From: Verrucomicrobiota bacterium
GTDB lineage: Bacteria; Verrucomicrobiota; Verrucomicrobiia; Chthoniobacterales; UBA10450
Length of the DNA: 47,472 nucleotides
NCBI GenBank assembly: GCA_003219415.1
Contig: QHOS01000021.1
Span: 1 to 47,472 of the forward strand
Direction: 5' to 3'
Program-made: the position numbers and the translations under genes
The notes under the pieces: generated by a model
What the model saw: the letters and a program-made list of their open reading frames with translations, nothing else
What the model was told of the DNA's origin: nothing
The model's database searches: none
Shown: in pieces, positions 34,797-43,900 of the stretch
Position numbering within the stretch: position 1 is the first letter of the stretch
How the letters are laid out: the number at the start of each line of letters is the position of its first letter

Positions 34797-35216
34797 TCAG
34801 TACTCTTCGCCCTCGTCTTCTCGTGTTGGCACGCGATCGTCCACTGCGTACGCATGAAGCATTACTGCGATGAGGTAAAAGAAAAAGAGACCAAGGCCCC
34901 AGCCGGCAGATGCGAAAGCTGCCAATAACACAAAAATCCCCACCGGGATCGCCCCGAACATCCATAAAAACCCCGCAAGCTTGTGTCCTTTATAAATATG
35001 TCCCAGGCCCGGAATGATACTAAAGATAACTGCGATGGCGTCGCTTGCTTTGCCTTCCGCAGTTTCAGTTGCGCCGCGTGTCCAATCACATCGGTCGCAG
35101 CGTTCGGCATCTTTCGGCAGGAGATGCCCGCAGTATGGACAGGGCATTTTATCGCCCGCGCTTGGTTCTAGCCGGGCAGCAGGTGCATCCGTGTACTCCA
35201 CACTCATTTCAATCAT
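34797..35216 (-). CDS. Zinc-ribbon membrane protein (TM2-like)
   Basis: A 139-residue protein. A zinc ribbon with CPYC at about residue 25 and CDRC at 40 (PCPYCGHLLPKDAERCDRC) is followed by two or three hydrophobic segments: IAVIFSIIPGLGHIYKGH, FLWMFGAIPVGIFVLLAAF and LGLFFFYLIAVMLHAY. The glycine-rich PGLGHIYKGH is typical of TM2-type small membrane proteins. The function is unknown. I chose the ATG at 35216; a longer frame begins at 35339 but overlaps the divergent gene. Confidence 0.7.
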   Translation of the reverse strand: MIEMSVEYTDAPAARLEPSAGDKMPCPYCGHLLPKDAERCDRCDWTRGATETAEGKASDAIAVIFSIIPGLGHIYKGHKLAGFLWMFGAIPVGIFVLLAAFASAGWGLGLFFFYLIAVMLHAYAVDDRVPTREDEGEEY

Positions 35217-35249
35217 TGAAGGCAGGCACGCGGAATTCGTCAAGCAAAC

Positions 35250-36215
35250 TTGCAGTTGGCCGCGAGACAACGCTTCGGTAGAATCGGCTGCAAAGGATTG
35301 AAAGGCGCGCTTCTTCTTTTCCTCGGATTCTCTGCGCAAGTTTTAGGCGCGGGGCTGAATTCTTATGTTGATCTGATCGCCAGGGATTCTGGGACCACCC
35401 CGCGCTATGGAGTGCGCGTGACTTATCTTGGCACCAATGGTTACCAATTTGAGTTCGACGGGCACGCTCTACTGGTCGATCCCTATTTTTCGCGTGTTGA
35501 TCTTTTGAGTATCGCACTTGGTTCGCGCCTTCAGCCGGACATGCCACGCGTTGCAGAGGGAATGCGACATCTCGCGCCCAAGACCGAAGTGATTCTGGTC
35601 ACTCATGGGCATTTCGATCACCTGCTCGACGTTCCGACTGTCATGTCGAGAACTCACGCTCGTCTCATTGCTTCAGCCTCAGCTGTCGATCTTGCGAAAC
35701 GAGCAGGCGCTTCATCCGGCGATTCGGTGACAGCCGGAGATGTGCGGCGGATTGGGCCGTGGAAGATCCGCGTGTTAGCTGCCACGCATGATCGCCTTTT
35801 TGGCAAGGTGCCTTTCGATAAACCTGAAACGCACGCTGCTGGCCCGCCGCAGCGTCCGGCTGACTGGATGTGTGGCGAACCCCTGGCGTTTCTCATCGAA
35901 GTTGGCGGCCAGCGCATTTATATCGATTCTGGTGGGACGCCAGCGCAGCTACCACCCCGTGAGCACGTCGATCTCGCAATTCTGGGCATGGCACTACCAG
36001 ATTCACGGGTGCGATTGCCCGGTGCGCTCGAACATTTGGAGCCACGCTATATTTTGCCCAGTCACCAGGACAATTTTTTTCGGCCGCTGGACGCTGGATT
36101 TCAATTCGGACCGCTTACGGATTTCCCCCGGGTACGTCACGATTGCGAACAAGCAAATCGCGGCCGCTTAATTCTGCTCGATTATTTTCGACCATGGACA
36201 CTGCCGAAAAAATGA
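35250..36215 (+). CDS. MBL-fold metallo-hydrolase, probably exported
   Basis: A 321-residue metallo-beta-lactamase-fold protein of the UlaG-like type. The metal motif THGHFDHL and the preceding VTYLGTNGYQFEFDGHALLVDPYFS are clear; later His (ILPSHQDNF) and Asp (YIDSGGTP) ligands are visible. An N-terminal hydrophobic stretch (ALLLFLGFSAQVLGAG) suggests export or a lipid-free anchor. The start is uncertain: TTG at 35250 or another TTG at 35298. The stop overlaps the ATG of the cyclase gene. Confidence 0.83.
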   Translation: MQLAARQRFGRIGCKGLKGALLLFLGFSAQVLGAGLNSYVDLIARDSGTTPRYGVRVTYLGTNGYQFEFDGHALLVDPYFSRVDLLSIALGSRLQPDMPRVAEGMRHLAPKTEVILVTHGHFDHLLDVPTVMSRTHARLIASASAVDLAKRAGASSGDSVTAGDVRRIGPWKIRVLAATHDRLFGKVPFDKPETHAAGPPQRPADWMCGEPLAFLIEVGGQRIYIDSGGTPAQLPPREHVDLAILGMALPDSRVRLPGALEHLEPRYILPSHQDNFFRPLDAGFQFGPLTDFPRVRHDCEQANRGRLILLDYFRPWTLPKK

Positions 36216-37759
36216 CCCGAACGCGCGAACGCTACGGTCTTCTCATTACCGCGCTCGCGCCGGTGGTTCCGCAAATTCTCGGGAGCGCGTTCAACATCTG
36301 GTACAACACGACTGTAATTCAGCCCTTACTTGTTTCTCCCGCCTTGAAGCAGCGTTTTTTTGAAACCGTCGTCGTTTACAACTTCGCGGTTTACCCGATC
36401 GGCGTTTTTTTGTGGCTCAGCCGAATTTTCTCGTTTCGTGATCTGTTCCACCGTCTTTGCGCGGGATCCTCGGTCGATCCTGCGTTACTTGCGACCGCGC
36501 GCCGTCGACTGATTCATCTGCCATGGTTTGCTGCCGCAATTTGTGGTGTTGCCTGGTTTTTGTGCATTCCCGTTTTTATTGGCGCGCTCCTGCACGTTCA
36601 AAATCCACTTGATCCGCAATTGCTCATGCATTTGCCGATTTCGTTCTGCGTTTCCGGATTCATCGCAGTGACGCATTCATTTTTTCTGGTCGAACTGGCG
36701 AGCTACTGGGGATTGTTTCCCGTCTTCTTTAGAGGCGAACGCGCCGATCTCACGCCGAATGTCTTTACACTTTCATTACGTGGCCGGGGAATGTTGTGGG
36801 CCGTGTCCGCATCGATCTGCCCGATCGCTTCACTTTTATTGCTTATGATTGCACCGCGGTCACCGATGATAAATGCGGAGTGGTTTGCGGTTTTTGTAGG
36901 TGTCGTCGGTATTGCGTTCGGAATTTTCACCGCATTGATGATGAGCTGGCTGGTCGCGAAACCGATCGATCAATTGCGTGCCGCAGCGGATGCAGTTTCC
37001 CATGGCAGGTTCGATGTTGATCTCGGGGTAGCGCGGGCGGATGAATTTGGGCGGTTGCTGGGAGAATTCGGCAACATGGTTCGCGAACTCAGAGACAAAG
37101 AGAAATTACGTCAGACGTTCGGGTTGCACGTCGGCAAGCGCGCAGCCGAACAAATTCTGGCGCACGACCCCGGATTGAGCGGAGTTGAGGAAGAGATCAC
37201 CGTGATGTTTGTGGACATGCGTTCCTGGACCGCACGAACGAGCGTATCTGCACCGAGCGACGTGGTTGAGGTAATGAACGATTTTTTTCGGGTAACCGTC
37301 CGCGTCGTCGAAGAAAAACATCGCGGCATGGTAAACAAATATTTAGGCGACGGCTTCATGGCGATTTTCGGCGCGGGCGATTCCGGCTCTAATCACGCCG
37401 GCGATGCAGTTGGCGCCGGCCGAGAAATTCTGTCCGCGGTAGGACAGCTGAATGGCGATCTAGCGGCAAAAGGTCGCGCACCAATCCAAATCGGAATTGG
37501 AATTCATTCGGGGCCGGCGATTGTGGGCAGCATCGGCTCGCCCCAAAGACTCGAGTTCACCGCCATTGGGAACACTGTGAATATCGCTTCGCGTATGCAG
37601 GGGCTGACGAAGACGACCGGAAGACCGCTGCTGGTGACGGCGGCGGTGCGAGATCGTTCCGGTGATTCGTTCAGCTTCGAGGAACTGCCGCCACAGGAAG
37701 TCCGCGGGATCGATGGGCGATTGTCGATCTTCGCCGTGCAATACGAAACGCAATCATGA
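36212..37759 (+). CDS. Membrane-bound class III adenylate cyclase
   Basis: A 515-residue protein with about six transmembrane helices in residues 10-250, a HAMP-like linker (about 250-305, WLVAKPIDQLRAAADAVSHG) and a C-terminal cyclase domain. Metal-binding Asp335 (FVDMRSWT) and Asp380 (YLGDGFMAIFG) are present. The base-selecting pair is Lys376 (NKYLGD) with Thr450 (EFTAIGN), the Lys/Thr combination of class IIIb adenylate cyclases, so cAMP is the likely product. The ATG at 36212 overlaps the preceding stop as ATGA; an ATG at 36194 is also possible. It is coupled to the Nif3-like gene by another ATGA overlap. Confidence 0.9.
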   Translation: MTRTRERYGLLITALAPVVPQILGSAFNIWYNTTVIQPLLVSPALKQRFFETVVVYNFAVYPIGVFLWLSRIFSFRDLFHRLCAGSSVDPALLATARRRLIHLPWFAAAICGVAWFLCIPVFIGALLHVQNPLDPQLLMHLPISFCVSGFIAVTHSFFLVELASYWGLFPVFFRGERADLTPNVFTLSLRGRGMLWAVSASICPIASLLLLMIAPRSPMINAEWFAVFVGVVGIAFGIFTALMMSWLVAKPIDQLRAAADAVSHGRFDVDLGVARADEFGRLLGEFGNMVRELRDKEKLRQTFGLHVGKRAAEQILAHDPGLSGVEEEITVMFVDMRSWTARTSVSAPSDVVEVMNDFFRVTVRVVEEKHRGMVNKYLGDGFMAIFGAGDSGSNHAGDAVGAGREILSAVGQLNGDLAAKGRAPIQIGIGIHSGPAIVGSIGSPQRLEFTAIGNTVNIASRMQGLTKTTGRPLLVTAAVRDRSGDSFSFEELPPQEVRGIDGRLSIFAVQYETQS

Positions 37760-38511
37760 CGTCGCTCTCTGAAATTGTTAACTATACAAATGATTTTCTG
37801 CGCGTTCGTGAAATAGGCGACTGGGACAACGCGCTTAATGGTCTGCAGATCGAAAACTCCGGAGGCGTTAGTAAAATCGGAGCGAGCGTTGACGCCTCGA
37901 CACGGGTCTTGGCAGCCGCGGCAAAACAGAATGTCGATCTTCTGGTCGTGCATCACGGTCTGTTTTGGCCAGGTCTGCGACCGGTGACGGGAACGTTGTG
38001 TCGACAACTGAAAATCGCCTTTGAAAACAACATTGCGCTTTACAGTGCACATCTGCCGCTCGACCTGCATCCACGACTCGGCAATAATGCGCAGCTCGCT
38101 GCAGCACTCGGACTTAAATCGAATCAGCCGTTCTTCGAGGAAAAAGGTCAATTGATTGGCGTGAAGGCGCGCGTTTCGTCGCCGTGCGATGAACTGGATC
38201 GCAAATTACAAAAAGCACTGCGTGGTTCCGTAAAAGCCTTCATGTTCGGTCCAAAGAAAACTGGAACAATCGGGATCATTACCGGCGGCGCCGGCTCGGA
38301 AATCTACAAGGTTGCGCAGGAGGGGATCGACACCTTTATCACCGGCGAAGCGCCACATTGGGCGGCGGTAGCGGCCGACGAACTTGGGATGAATCTCCTG
38401 CTCGGTGGACATTACGCCACCGAAGTTTTCGGCGTAAAAGCGCTCGCGGCGCATTTGTCCAAACGGTTCAAAGTTCCATGGACCTTCCTCGATTGCCCAA
38501 CGGGAATGTGA
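37756..38511 (+). CDS. Nif3-like dinuclear metal centre protein
   Basis: A 251-residue member of the Nif3/YbgI family, which forms toroidal hexamers with a two-metal site. LVVHHGLFWPG, YSAHLPLDLHPRLGNN and GGHYATEVFGVKALAAHL carry the conserved His and Glu ligands. It is often called GTP cyclohydrolase 1 type 2 in databases, but that activity is doubtful. The start overlaps the cyclase stop (ATGA). Confidence 0.92.
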   Translation: MTSLSEIVNYTNDFLRVREIGDWDNALNGLQIENSGGVSKIGASVDASTRVLAAAAKQNVDLLVVHHGLFWPGLRPVTGTLCRQLKIAFENNIALYSAHLPLDLHPRLGNNAQLAAALGLKSNQPFFEEKGQLIGVKARVSSPCDELDRKLQKALRGSVKAFMFGPKKTGTIGIITGGAGSEIYKVAQEGIDTFITGEAPHWAAVAADELGMNLLLGGHYATEVFGVKALAAHLSKRFKVPWTFLDCPTGM

Positions 38512-38534
38512 CGGATGATCCGAATGACGAAACA

Positions 38535-39473
38535 ATGTCGAAGCGCGTTCGGCATTTTCGAATCGTCTTAGCTGTTCTCGTAATCATTTCGTCTTCGACC
38601 GCGGCCTCGGTGAAAGGCAGTCGGCCGACGCAGCTAAATGGATACAAGGCTGCTCGAGTCCACTACAGCCCTCTAAACAAAATGATAATGTCCGTCCGCA
38701 TCAACGGGCAGCGCGCAAATTTGCTTGTCGATACCGGCTCCAACCAGGTCATCTTGGATGCGGCCTCGGCGGAATCATTTGGCGTGCGACCGTCGCAGCG
38801 CGATCTGCGCTATCTCCAGTATACGCGAATTAATGGCCAGTTGCTTCCCGTTGGGTTCGCGCAAAGTCTCATAGCTGGCAGCATGAATTTTGGCAGCACG
38901 CTGGTGACGCTGCGTGATTCCAGCCATTCCTATATTGGAGACACTCGCGTTGATGGCGTTTTCGGTCTGGATCTTCTCGCCCGGTATAAGGCCGTGATCA
39001 ATTGCCGGACGAAACTTATTTTCTTTAAAGTCGATCAAACACGACAAATGGATCTCAGTTCCGTTGCTTCGGCGGAGAAATTCACCAAAATCCCCCTGCA
39101 GCGAGAGGCGAACGGCGCCTTAACTGTGCCGTGTTCGATTCACGGGCAACCCGCTCGTTTGCTCGTCGATACGGGCGCATTTATTACGATTTTCCACGAG
39201 GCTTTCCTTAAATCGGTCGGCGTTCCGGTGGAAGCAACACGAGTGTCTGCGCATTTTGCTCGTGGCACGTCTCGCAAAGTTAGTGCAGGACAAATCAACG
39301 ACCTTAAGATTGGCGGCTTCAAAACGCCGCCAGCGAAATTTGGCGTTACGGCATTGCCTAATTTCACGTTGCTGCAAAGCAGTGCCAGAATCAGCGGGAT
39401 CCTGGGGATGGATACACTGTACAACCGTCATGCTATCATCGACTTCGACAGCATGAATCTCTTTTTGAAATAG
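38535..39473 (+). CDS. Secreted retropepsin-like aspartic protease with two DTG motifs
   Basis: A 312-residue protein with an N-terminal hydrophobic signal (FRIVLAVLVIISSSTAAS). Two related halves each contain the clan AA active-site sequence: LLVDTGSNQVILD (about residue 70) and LLVDTGAFITIF (about 212). One chain thus carries both catalytic Asp residues, as in pepsins, while most bacterial retropepsin-like proteins have one per subunit. The substrate is unknown. I chose the ATG at 38535 over 38358, whose extra residues merely overlap the Nif3 gene. Confidence 0.8.
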   Translation: MSKRVRHFRIVLAVLVIISSSTAASVKGSRPTQLNGYKAARVHYSPLNKMIMSVRINGQRANLLVDTGSNQVILDAASAESFGVRPSQRDLRYLQYTRINGQLLPVGFAQSLIAGSMNFGSTLVTLRDSSHSYIGDTRVDGVFGLDLLARYKAVINCRTKLIFFKVDQTRQMDLSSVASAEKFTKIPLQREANGALTVPCSIHGQPARLLVDTGAFITIFHEAFLKSVGVPVEATRVSAHFARGTSRKVSAGQINDLKIGGFKTPPAKFGVTALPNFTLLQSSARISGILGMDTLYNRHAIIDFDSMNLFLK

Positions 39474-39650
39474 CCAGGTGGAAGGCATCCGCCGAGCCGG
39501 GAAATTGGGATCAAGCCAGCCTCGGCGTAGTGATGCCCCGTATTTGATTCGTGGCCGTGTTAGCTCGCTTAGCAATTTATCCCGTCACATGATTTCGCTT
39601 GACATGAGCATCGGCTGAATGGCAAAAGCGCAATCGCGAATCACATCCGC
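39474..39650. other. Gap with imperfect inverted repeat
   Basis: CAGGTGGAAGGCATCCGCCGAG faces CTCGGCGTAGTGATGCC about 40 bp further on, giving paired GCCGAG/CTCGGC and GGCATC/GATGCC segments near 39477-39535. It starts right after the protease stop and probably marks a transcript end. No gene seen in the rest. Confidence 0.4.
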
Positions 39651-40397
39651 ATGTCCGCCCCAGAGAACACGGAGAGAACACGAATTCTAGTCTTGGAAGA
39701 GCATCCGCTGCTTCGCCACGGGATCACCGATTACCTCGATTCTCAACCGGATATGATTGTGTGCGGCGAAGCCGACAACATTCGGGATGCACGTAACAAG
39801 CTCGCGGAATGCAAGCCTCAGTTACTGGTGACGGCACTCCGCCTGGGTACCGGTGACAGCTTGGAATTTGTAAGGGCGCTCAAAGCTGAACACCCGAGTC
39901 TGCTAATCCTCGTTCATTCCGCCTTTGAGGAAACTATTTTCGCCGAGCGCGCCATGCGTGCTGGCGCAAATGGTTACATAATGAAAAAAGCGCCCAAGGA
40001 AGAGCTGCTGGCCGCCATCCGGGATATCCTGAGCGGCGGAATTTATGTCAGCCGCGATGTGGCCATACGCGCATTCAAGAAATCGATCGAGACGCAGCCT
40101 GCGAATCAGTCATCGCGGTCGGAGACTGCTCTAGCGAACTTATCCGACCGCGAGTTACACATCTTCCATTTGCTTGGCTCGGGACTGGGCACAAGGCAAA
40201 TCGCGCATTCGCTGAATCTAAGTGTGAAAACGATTGAGAGCCATCGCGAGAATATCAAACACAAACTCGGCCTAAGTTCCGGGCGGGATCTGGTCGAGTG
40301 CGCCACGAAATACGTAGAGGAACATTTTCTGCCGCCGAAGAAGGACGCTTTGCCCGCGGTCGGCAAAAAGAAACTCGTGCGTTTCCCTGCCGCCTGA
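39651..40397 (+). CDS. LuxR/NarL-type regulator with degenerate receiver domain
   Basis: A 248-residue regulator: receiver-like domain (about residues 10-130) and LuxR-type helix-turn-helix (about 160-225, LSDRELHIFHLLGSGLGTRQIA then SVKTIESHRENIKHKLGL). The receiver is atypical: the acidic pair reads EEH instead of DDH, and the phosphoacceptor position lies in LLVTALRLGTG, where Asp is replaced by Ala or Thr. The Lys of the switch region (MKKAP) remains. It may work without phosphorylation. No histidine kinase is adjacent. The giant secreted protein gene follows after a 553-bp gap. Confidence 0.85.
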   Translation: MSAPENTERTRILVLEEHPLLRHGITDYLDSQPDMIVCGEADNIRDARNKLAECKPQLLVTALRLGTGDSLEFVRALKAEHPSLLILVHSAFEETIFAERAMRAGANGYIMKKAPKEELLAAIRDILSGGIYVSRDVAIRAFKKSIETQPANQSSRSETALANLSDRELHIFHLLGSGLGTRQIAHSLNLSVKTIESHRENIKHKLGLSSGRDLVECATKYVEEHFLPPKKDALPAVGKKKLVRFPAA

Positions 40398-40690
40398 CGA
40401 TCTGAATCACGACTGGAGTCCAATAGACGCGAATTCCGCAGGGCGTCGGGACCACGGCCAATCAATTAATTGTATGGCGTCTGTGTCAGACGCTAACCGA
40501 ACTAATTAGGCGGGCAGCCGACGGACGCCGAGCGAGCGGGAGCGACCGAGTCAAACGCGCTACGATATTCGTGTTTTACTACGTGGTAGGACTTTCCTAA
40601 CCGAAAGTAGCAAATTATTCACGTGTGTTAACATCGTCCCCTAGGGAGATTTTAACACGAAAATCAGGGAGGTCCCCCTACAGCGAATCT
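40398..40690. other. Regulatory-looking gap: several short dyads
   Basis: This part of the 553-bp gap before the giant gene contains GCGTCTG-TGT-CAGACGC (40478-40494), CTAC-GTG-GTAG (about 40577-40587), CTTTC-CTAACC-GAAAG just after it, and GTGTTAA/TTAACAC (40625-40631, 40652-40658) enclosing CCCTAGGG. No protein-coding frame looks real. These could be operators, attenuator stems or repeat remnants. Confidence 0.4.
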
Positions 40691-40807
40691 TCACTTTTCC
40701 GAGAACTTGGCTCCGCCATTGCCGTAATAAGAGGTGAGAATGGATATGGCAATGCCCCCCAGAGCGGTGCCCGGCAGCGCTTTTTCGCACCGGGCGCCAG
40801 AACTCAT
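40691..40807 (-). CDS. Candidate 38-residue peptide
   Basis: The ATG at 40807 (minus strand) is preceded by AGAAGGAGAAGG, a strong purine-rich ribosome binding sequence. The product begins MSSGARCEKALPG, continues with a hydrophobic glycine-rich stretch TALGGIAISILTSYYG and ends AKFSEK. It looks like a short membrane-active or exported peptide, but no family was recognised. It faces away from the giant gene and lies 294 bp downstream of the LuxR-type gene on the opposite strand. Expression is unproven. Confidence 0.4.
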   Translation of the reverse strand: MSSGARCEKALPGTALGGIAISILTSYYGNGGAKFSEK

Positions 40808-40950
40808 GTTGTGTCGCCTTCTCCTTCTTCTACGGGGATCAACTTGCAAGTCGCGCGCAGCTGTAACGAAGAAGCGGACCCGCAATCGCGGCCGCTTGGG
40901 TAATCGTACCTAACCAACCCCAGCTCCCCCTAGCAAAGCAGAATCTAAAA

Positions 40951-43900
40951 ATGAAAATATCCCCTAACGCAAGCAATGCAGGCATGCGATTTTTTGCCTT
41001 TTTAACCGCCAGCGCCACACTGGCAATAGCAACGTTGGTGAGCGCCTCAAGTTCTCATCAGGTGGAGCAACTCGATTCTCTTGTTATTCCGCGCACGAGC
41101 CATGTCGCGACGGCGCTATCCGATGGCCGCATTCTGATCACCGGTGGACATGACAGCGCCGGGAACCTCGTCGCAGTTTCCGAAATCTTTGATCCGGAAA
41201 CGCAAACCTCCACCGCTAGCGCGATGCTCTCCACCGCGCGCGTAGATCATACGGCAACGCGTCTGGCCGATGGCCGCGTGCTTGTCACTGGAGGTACAGG
41301 CGACAGTGGTCCATTGTCGTCTGCAGAGATTTTTGATCCTGCAAACGCTGACGCTGGCTTCCAGGTGCTCCCTTCCACGATGACCGCGGCGCGCGCGGGG
41401 CACACCGCTACGCTCCTGAGTAACGGCACAGTGCTTATCGCCGGCGGTGAAGGCACTGGTACTGCAGAAATATTTGATCCTACCACGGAATTATTTTCCC
41501 CCACGCTTTGGAACCTGAATGTGCCGCGCAGTGGGCACACCGCTACGTTGTTTACCGACGACAGTGTGTTGCTCGCTGGCGGCAACACAAATTCCGTGGA
41601 GCTCTTCACTCCTTCCGATCAAAAGTTCACGCTCGAAGCGGCAGCGATGTCGGGAGCGCGTACCGGCCATTGGGCGCTCGAGCTCAGCAACACGCGACTG
41701 CTCTTTTTCGAAGGAGACGCAGGAAACACGATTGACGAATACAATCCCGCGACTGGTACGATCACGCCCAAAGGCAGCCTGGATGTAGGTGCAACCAGCA
41801 CCACGCTCCTGGTGAACGGAAAAGTTCTCGTGCTCGGTTCTGACGTGGCTGGTCTTTACGATGCGAATACTGTTCCTCCCACTCCGCCGTTCGTCGCGTT
41901 CGATGAAACATCTGTACCGGGCAGCAGCATATTGCCGCGCAATGGTCAGAGCGCCACGGAACTTCCCGGCGACAAGAAGATCCTTATCTCCGGTGGGGCG
42001 GACACGAACAACCTGTTCATGGGCATGGCCCTCTTTAACCCGGCGCGGATCTGGACTGACAGGGATGATTATTACCCGGATGAGCCAGTTATACTGAGCG
42101 GGTCCGGCTGGATAGCAAACGAAGCCGTTTATCTTTACGCCGTTGACAATGAGACCCAGCGATGGGAATACGGGACCACTGTCACCGCCGACGCAAGCGG
42201 CGCGTTCGTCGTTGATCCGTACTTCATCGTAGAGCTGCGGCACCTCGGAGTGCAATTCCATGTGACCGCTGTCGGCGCACAATCCGCGATGCAGGCGGAT
42301 GTTTACTTTACCGATAACGTTACCGGGACGTTGTATGAGAATTCTGGGCGGACGATCAAACGCGACGCCTTCGTCTGGGGCGCGACAGTCTATCTTGGCG
42401 CAACCTTCAACGGACAAAGCGGAAACCGATGCTACAAGGTCGAGTGGGTGAACCCATCCAACACCGTTGTCCAGACCGCCCAATTTGAACCAAACACACT
42501 GGCGGATTCTTTCCTTGTTCCGTCTTCAGGTCCCAGCGGCATTTGGCAGGTGAAGCTTTATGAGGCTAACGCCAACGGTCCCTGCAACGGCGCGACCTTC
42601 CCGTCGACCCCAACCCAGACCCTGACTTTTGATGTCGCCCGTGCCGTGGTCATCGGCGCTCTGGCAGATAATTATGTCGATCTAAAGAATCCAAACACGG
42701 TCCAGAACGCCGCGGGAACCACGCTTATTGTGGCCAAGAAAAGCGGCACTGACGAGCAGCGGACGTTTCTCCGTTTCGACCTTTCCGGGATTTCGGGAAC
42801 CATCAATTCCGCCAAGCTCCGAATGGGCATTTCCGCGGAGGGTGGCAGCGCATTGAACCGAACCCACGATGTGTATCGCGTGACTGCCACTTGGACCGAC
42901 ACCAGCATCAACTGGAACAATCAACCAGCTGTCGCCGGGAGCGCCACCAACTCTCAGACAGTGACGGCCGCCCCCAGTTTAATGCGTTGGACGGTTACCA
43001 GCGATGTTGCAGGGTTCGTAGCCGGCACGTTCACCAATTTCGGTTGGCGCGTGAGTGATCCTGGACTTGCCCAAAGCAATAGCGACGCCACGTACGGCTC
43101 AACGCAGGCGAATACTTCAACTGATAAGACACAAGGGCCCGTTCTTCTCGTGGATTACACGAGCCCCACGCCCACGCCCACGCCGACTCCTACAGCCACA
43201 CCTACGCCTACGCCAACAGCTACGCCTACGGTTACACCTACGCCTACCCCGACACCTACGCCTACCATCGCACCAACGACCGTCACTGTGGCCGCCGCTT
43301 CCGGAACTTACGGCGGAACCACCAGCTTCTCCGCCACCCTGACATCGGGCGCGTCGGGCGTCAGCGGCAAGACCATCAGTTTCACGCGGAATGGCACACC
43401 TGTCGGAAGCGCGACTACCAATGGCAGCGGTGTGGCAACCCTAACGGGTGTTAGCCTTTGTGGGGTTAACGCCGGAACGTATGTCTCGGGCGTTGGGGCA
43501 AGCTTTGCAGGTGACGGCTCCTACGCCGCCGGCAGCGGAACTGCCTCGTTAACTGTCGGCAAGGCTAATGCGACGGTTGTGGTGTCCGCATACAACGTGT
43601 CGTATGATGGCCAGCCGCATACGGCGACCGTCGCGTCGATCACCGGTGTATGCGGTGAGACGGGAGCGACCGTCGGCACTGTTGACGTCAGCAACACGAT
43701 GCACACCAACGCCGGGACCTATAGCAGCGACACCTGGACCTTCACTGGCACGGACAACTATAACAACATCGCCGCTACGACGATCACCGATATCATCAGC
43801 AAGATCAATGCTACCTGGACGACCAATTCGGCGAGCAAGACCTATGGAGATGCGGATCCGAATCCGCTGAGCACTGGCAGCGGAACCGGCTTTGTAGCTA

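Noticed and set aside
40691-40807. The YYGNG motif as evidence of a pediocin-like class IIa bacteriocin
   Set aside because: In that family the motif is at the mature N-terminus followed by two cysteines in a disulfide. Here it is near the C-terminus, the downstream cysteines are missing, and no immunity or transport genes are nearby.
41491-42483. A 330-codon minus-strand frame opposite the giant gene
   Set aside because: The plus strand is open for over 2100 codons with a signal peptide, Kelch repeats and known domains. The antisense product has no recognisable domain.
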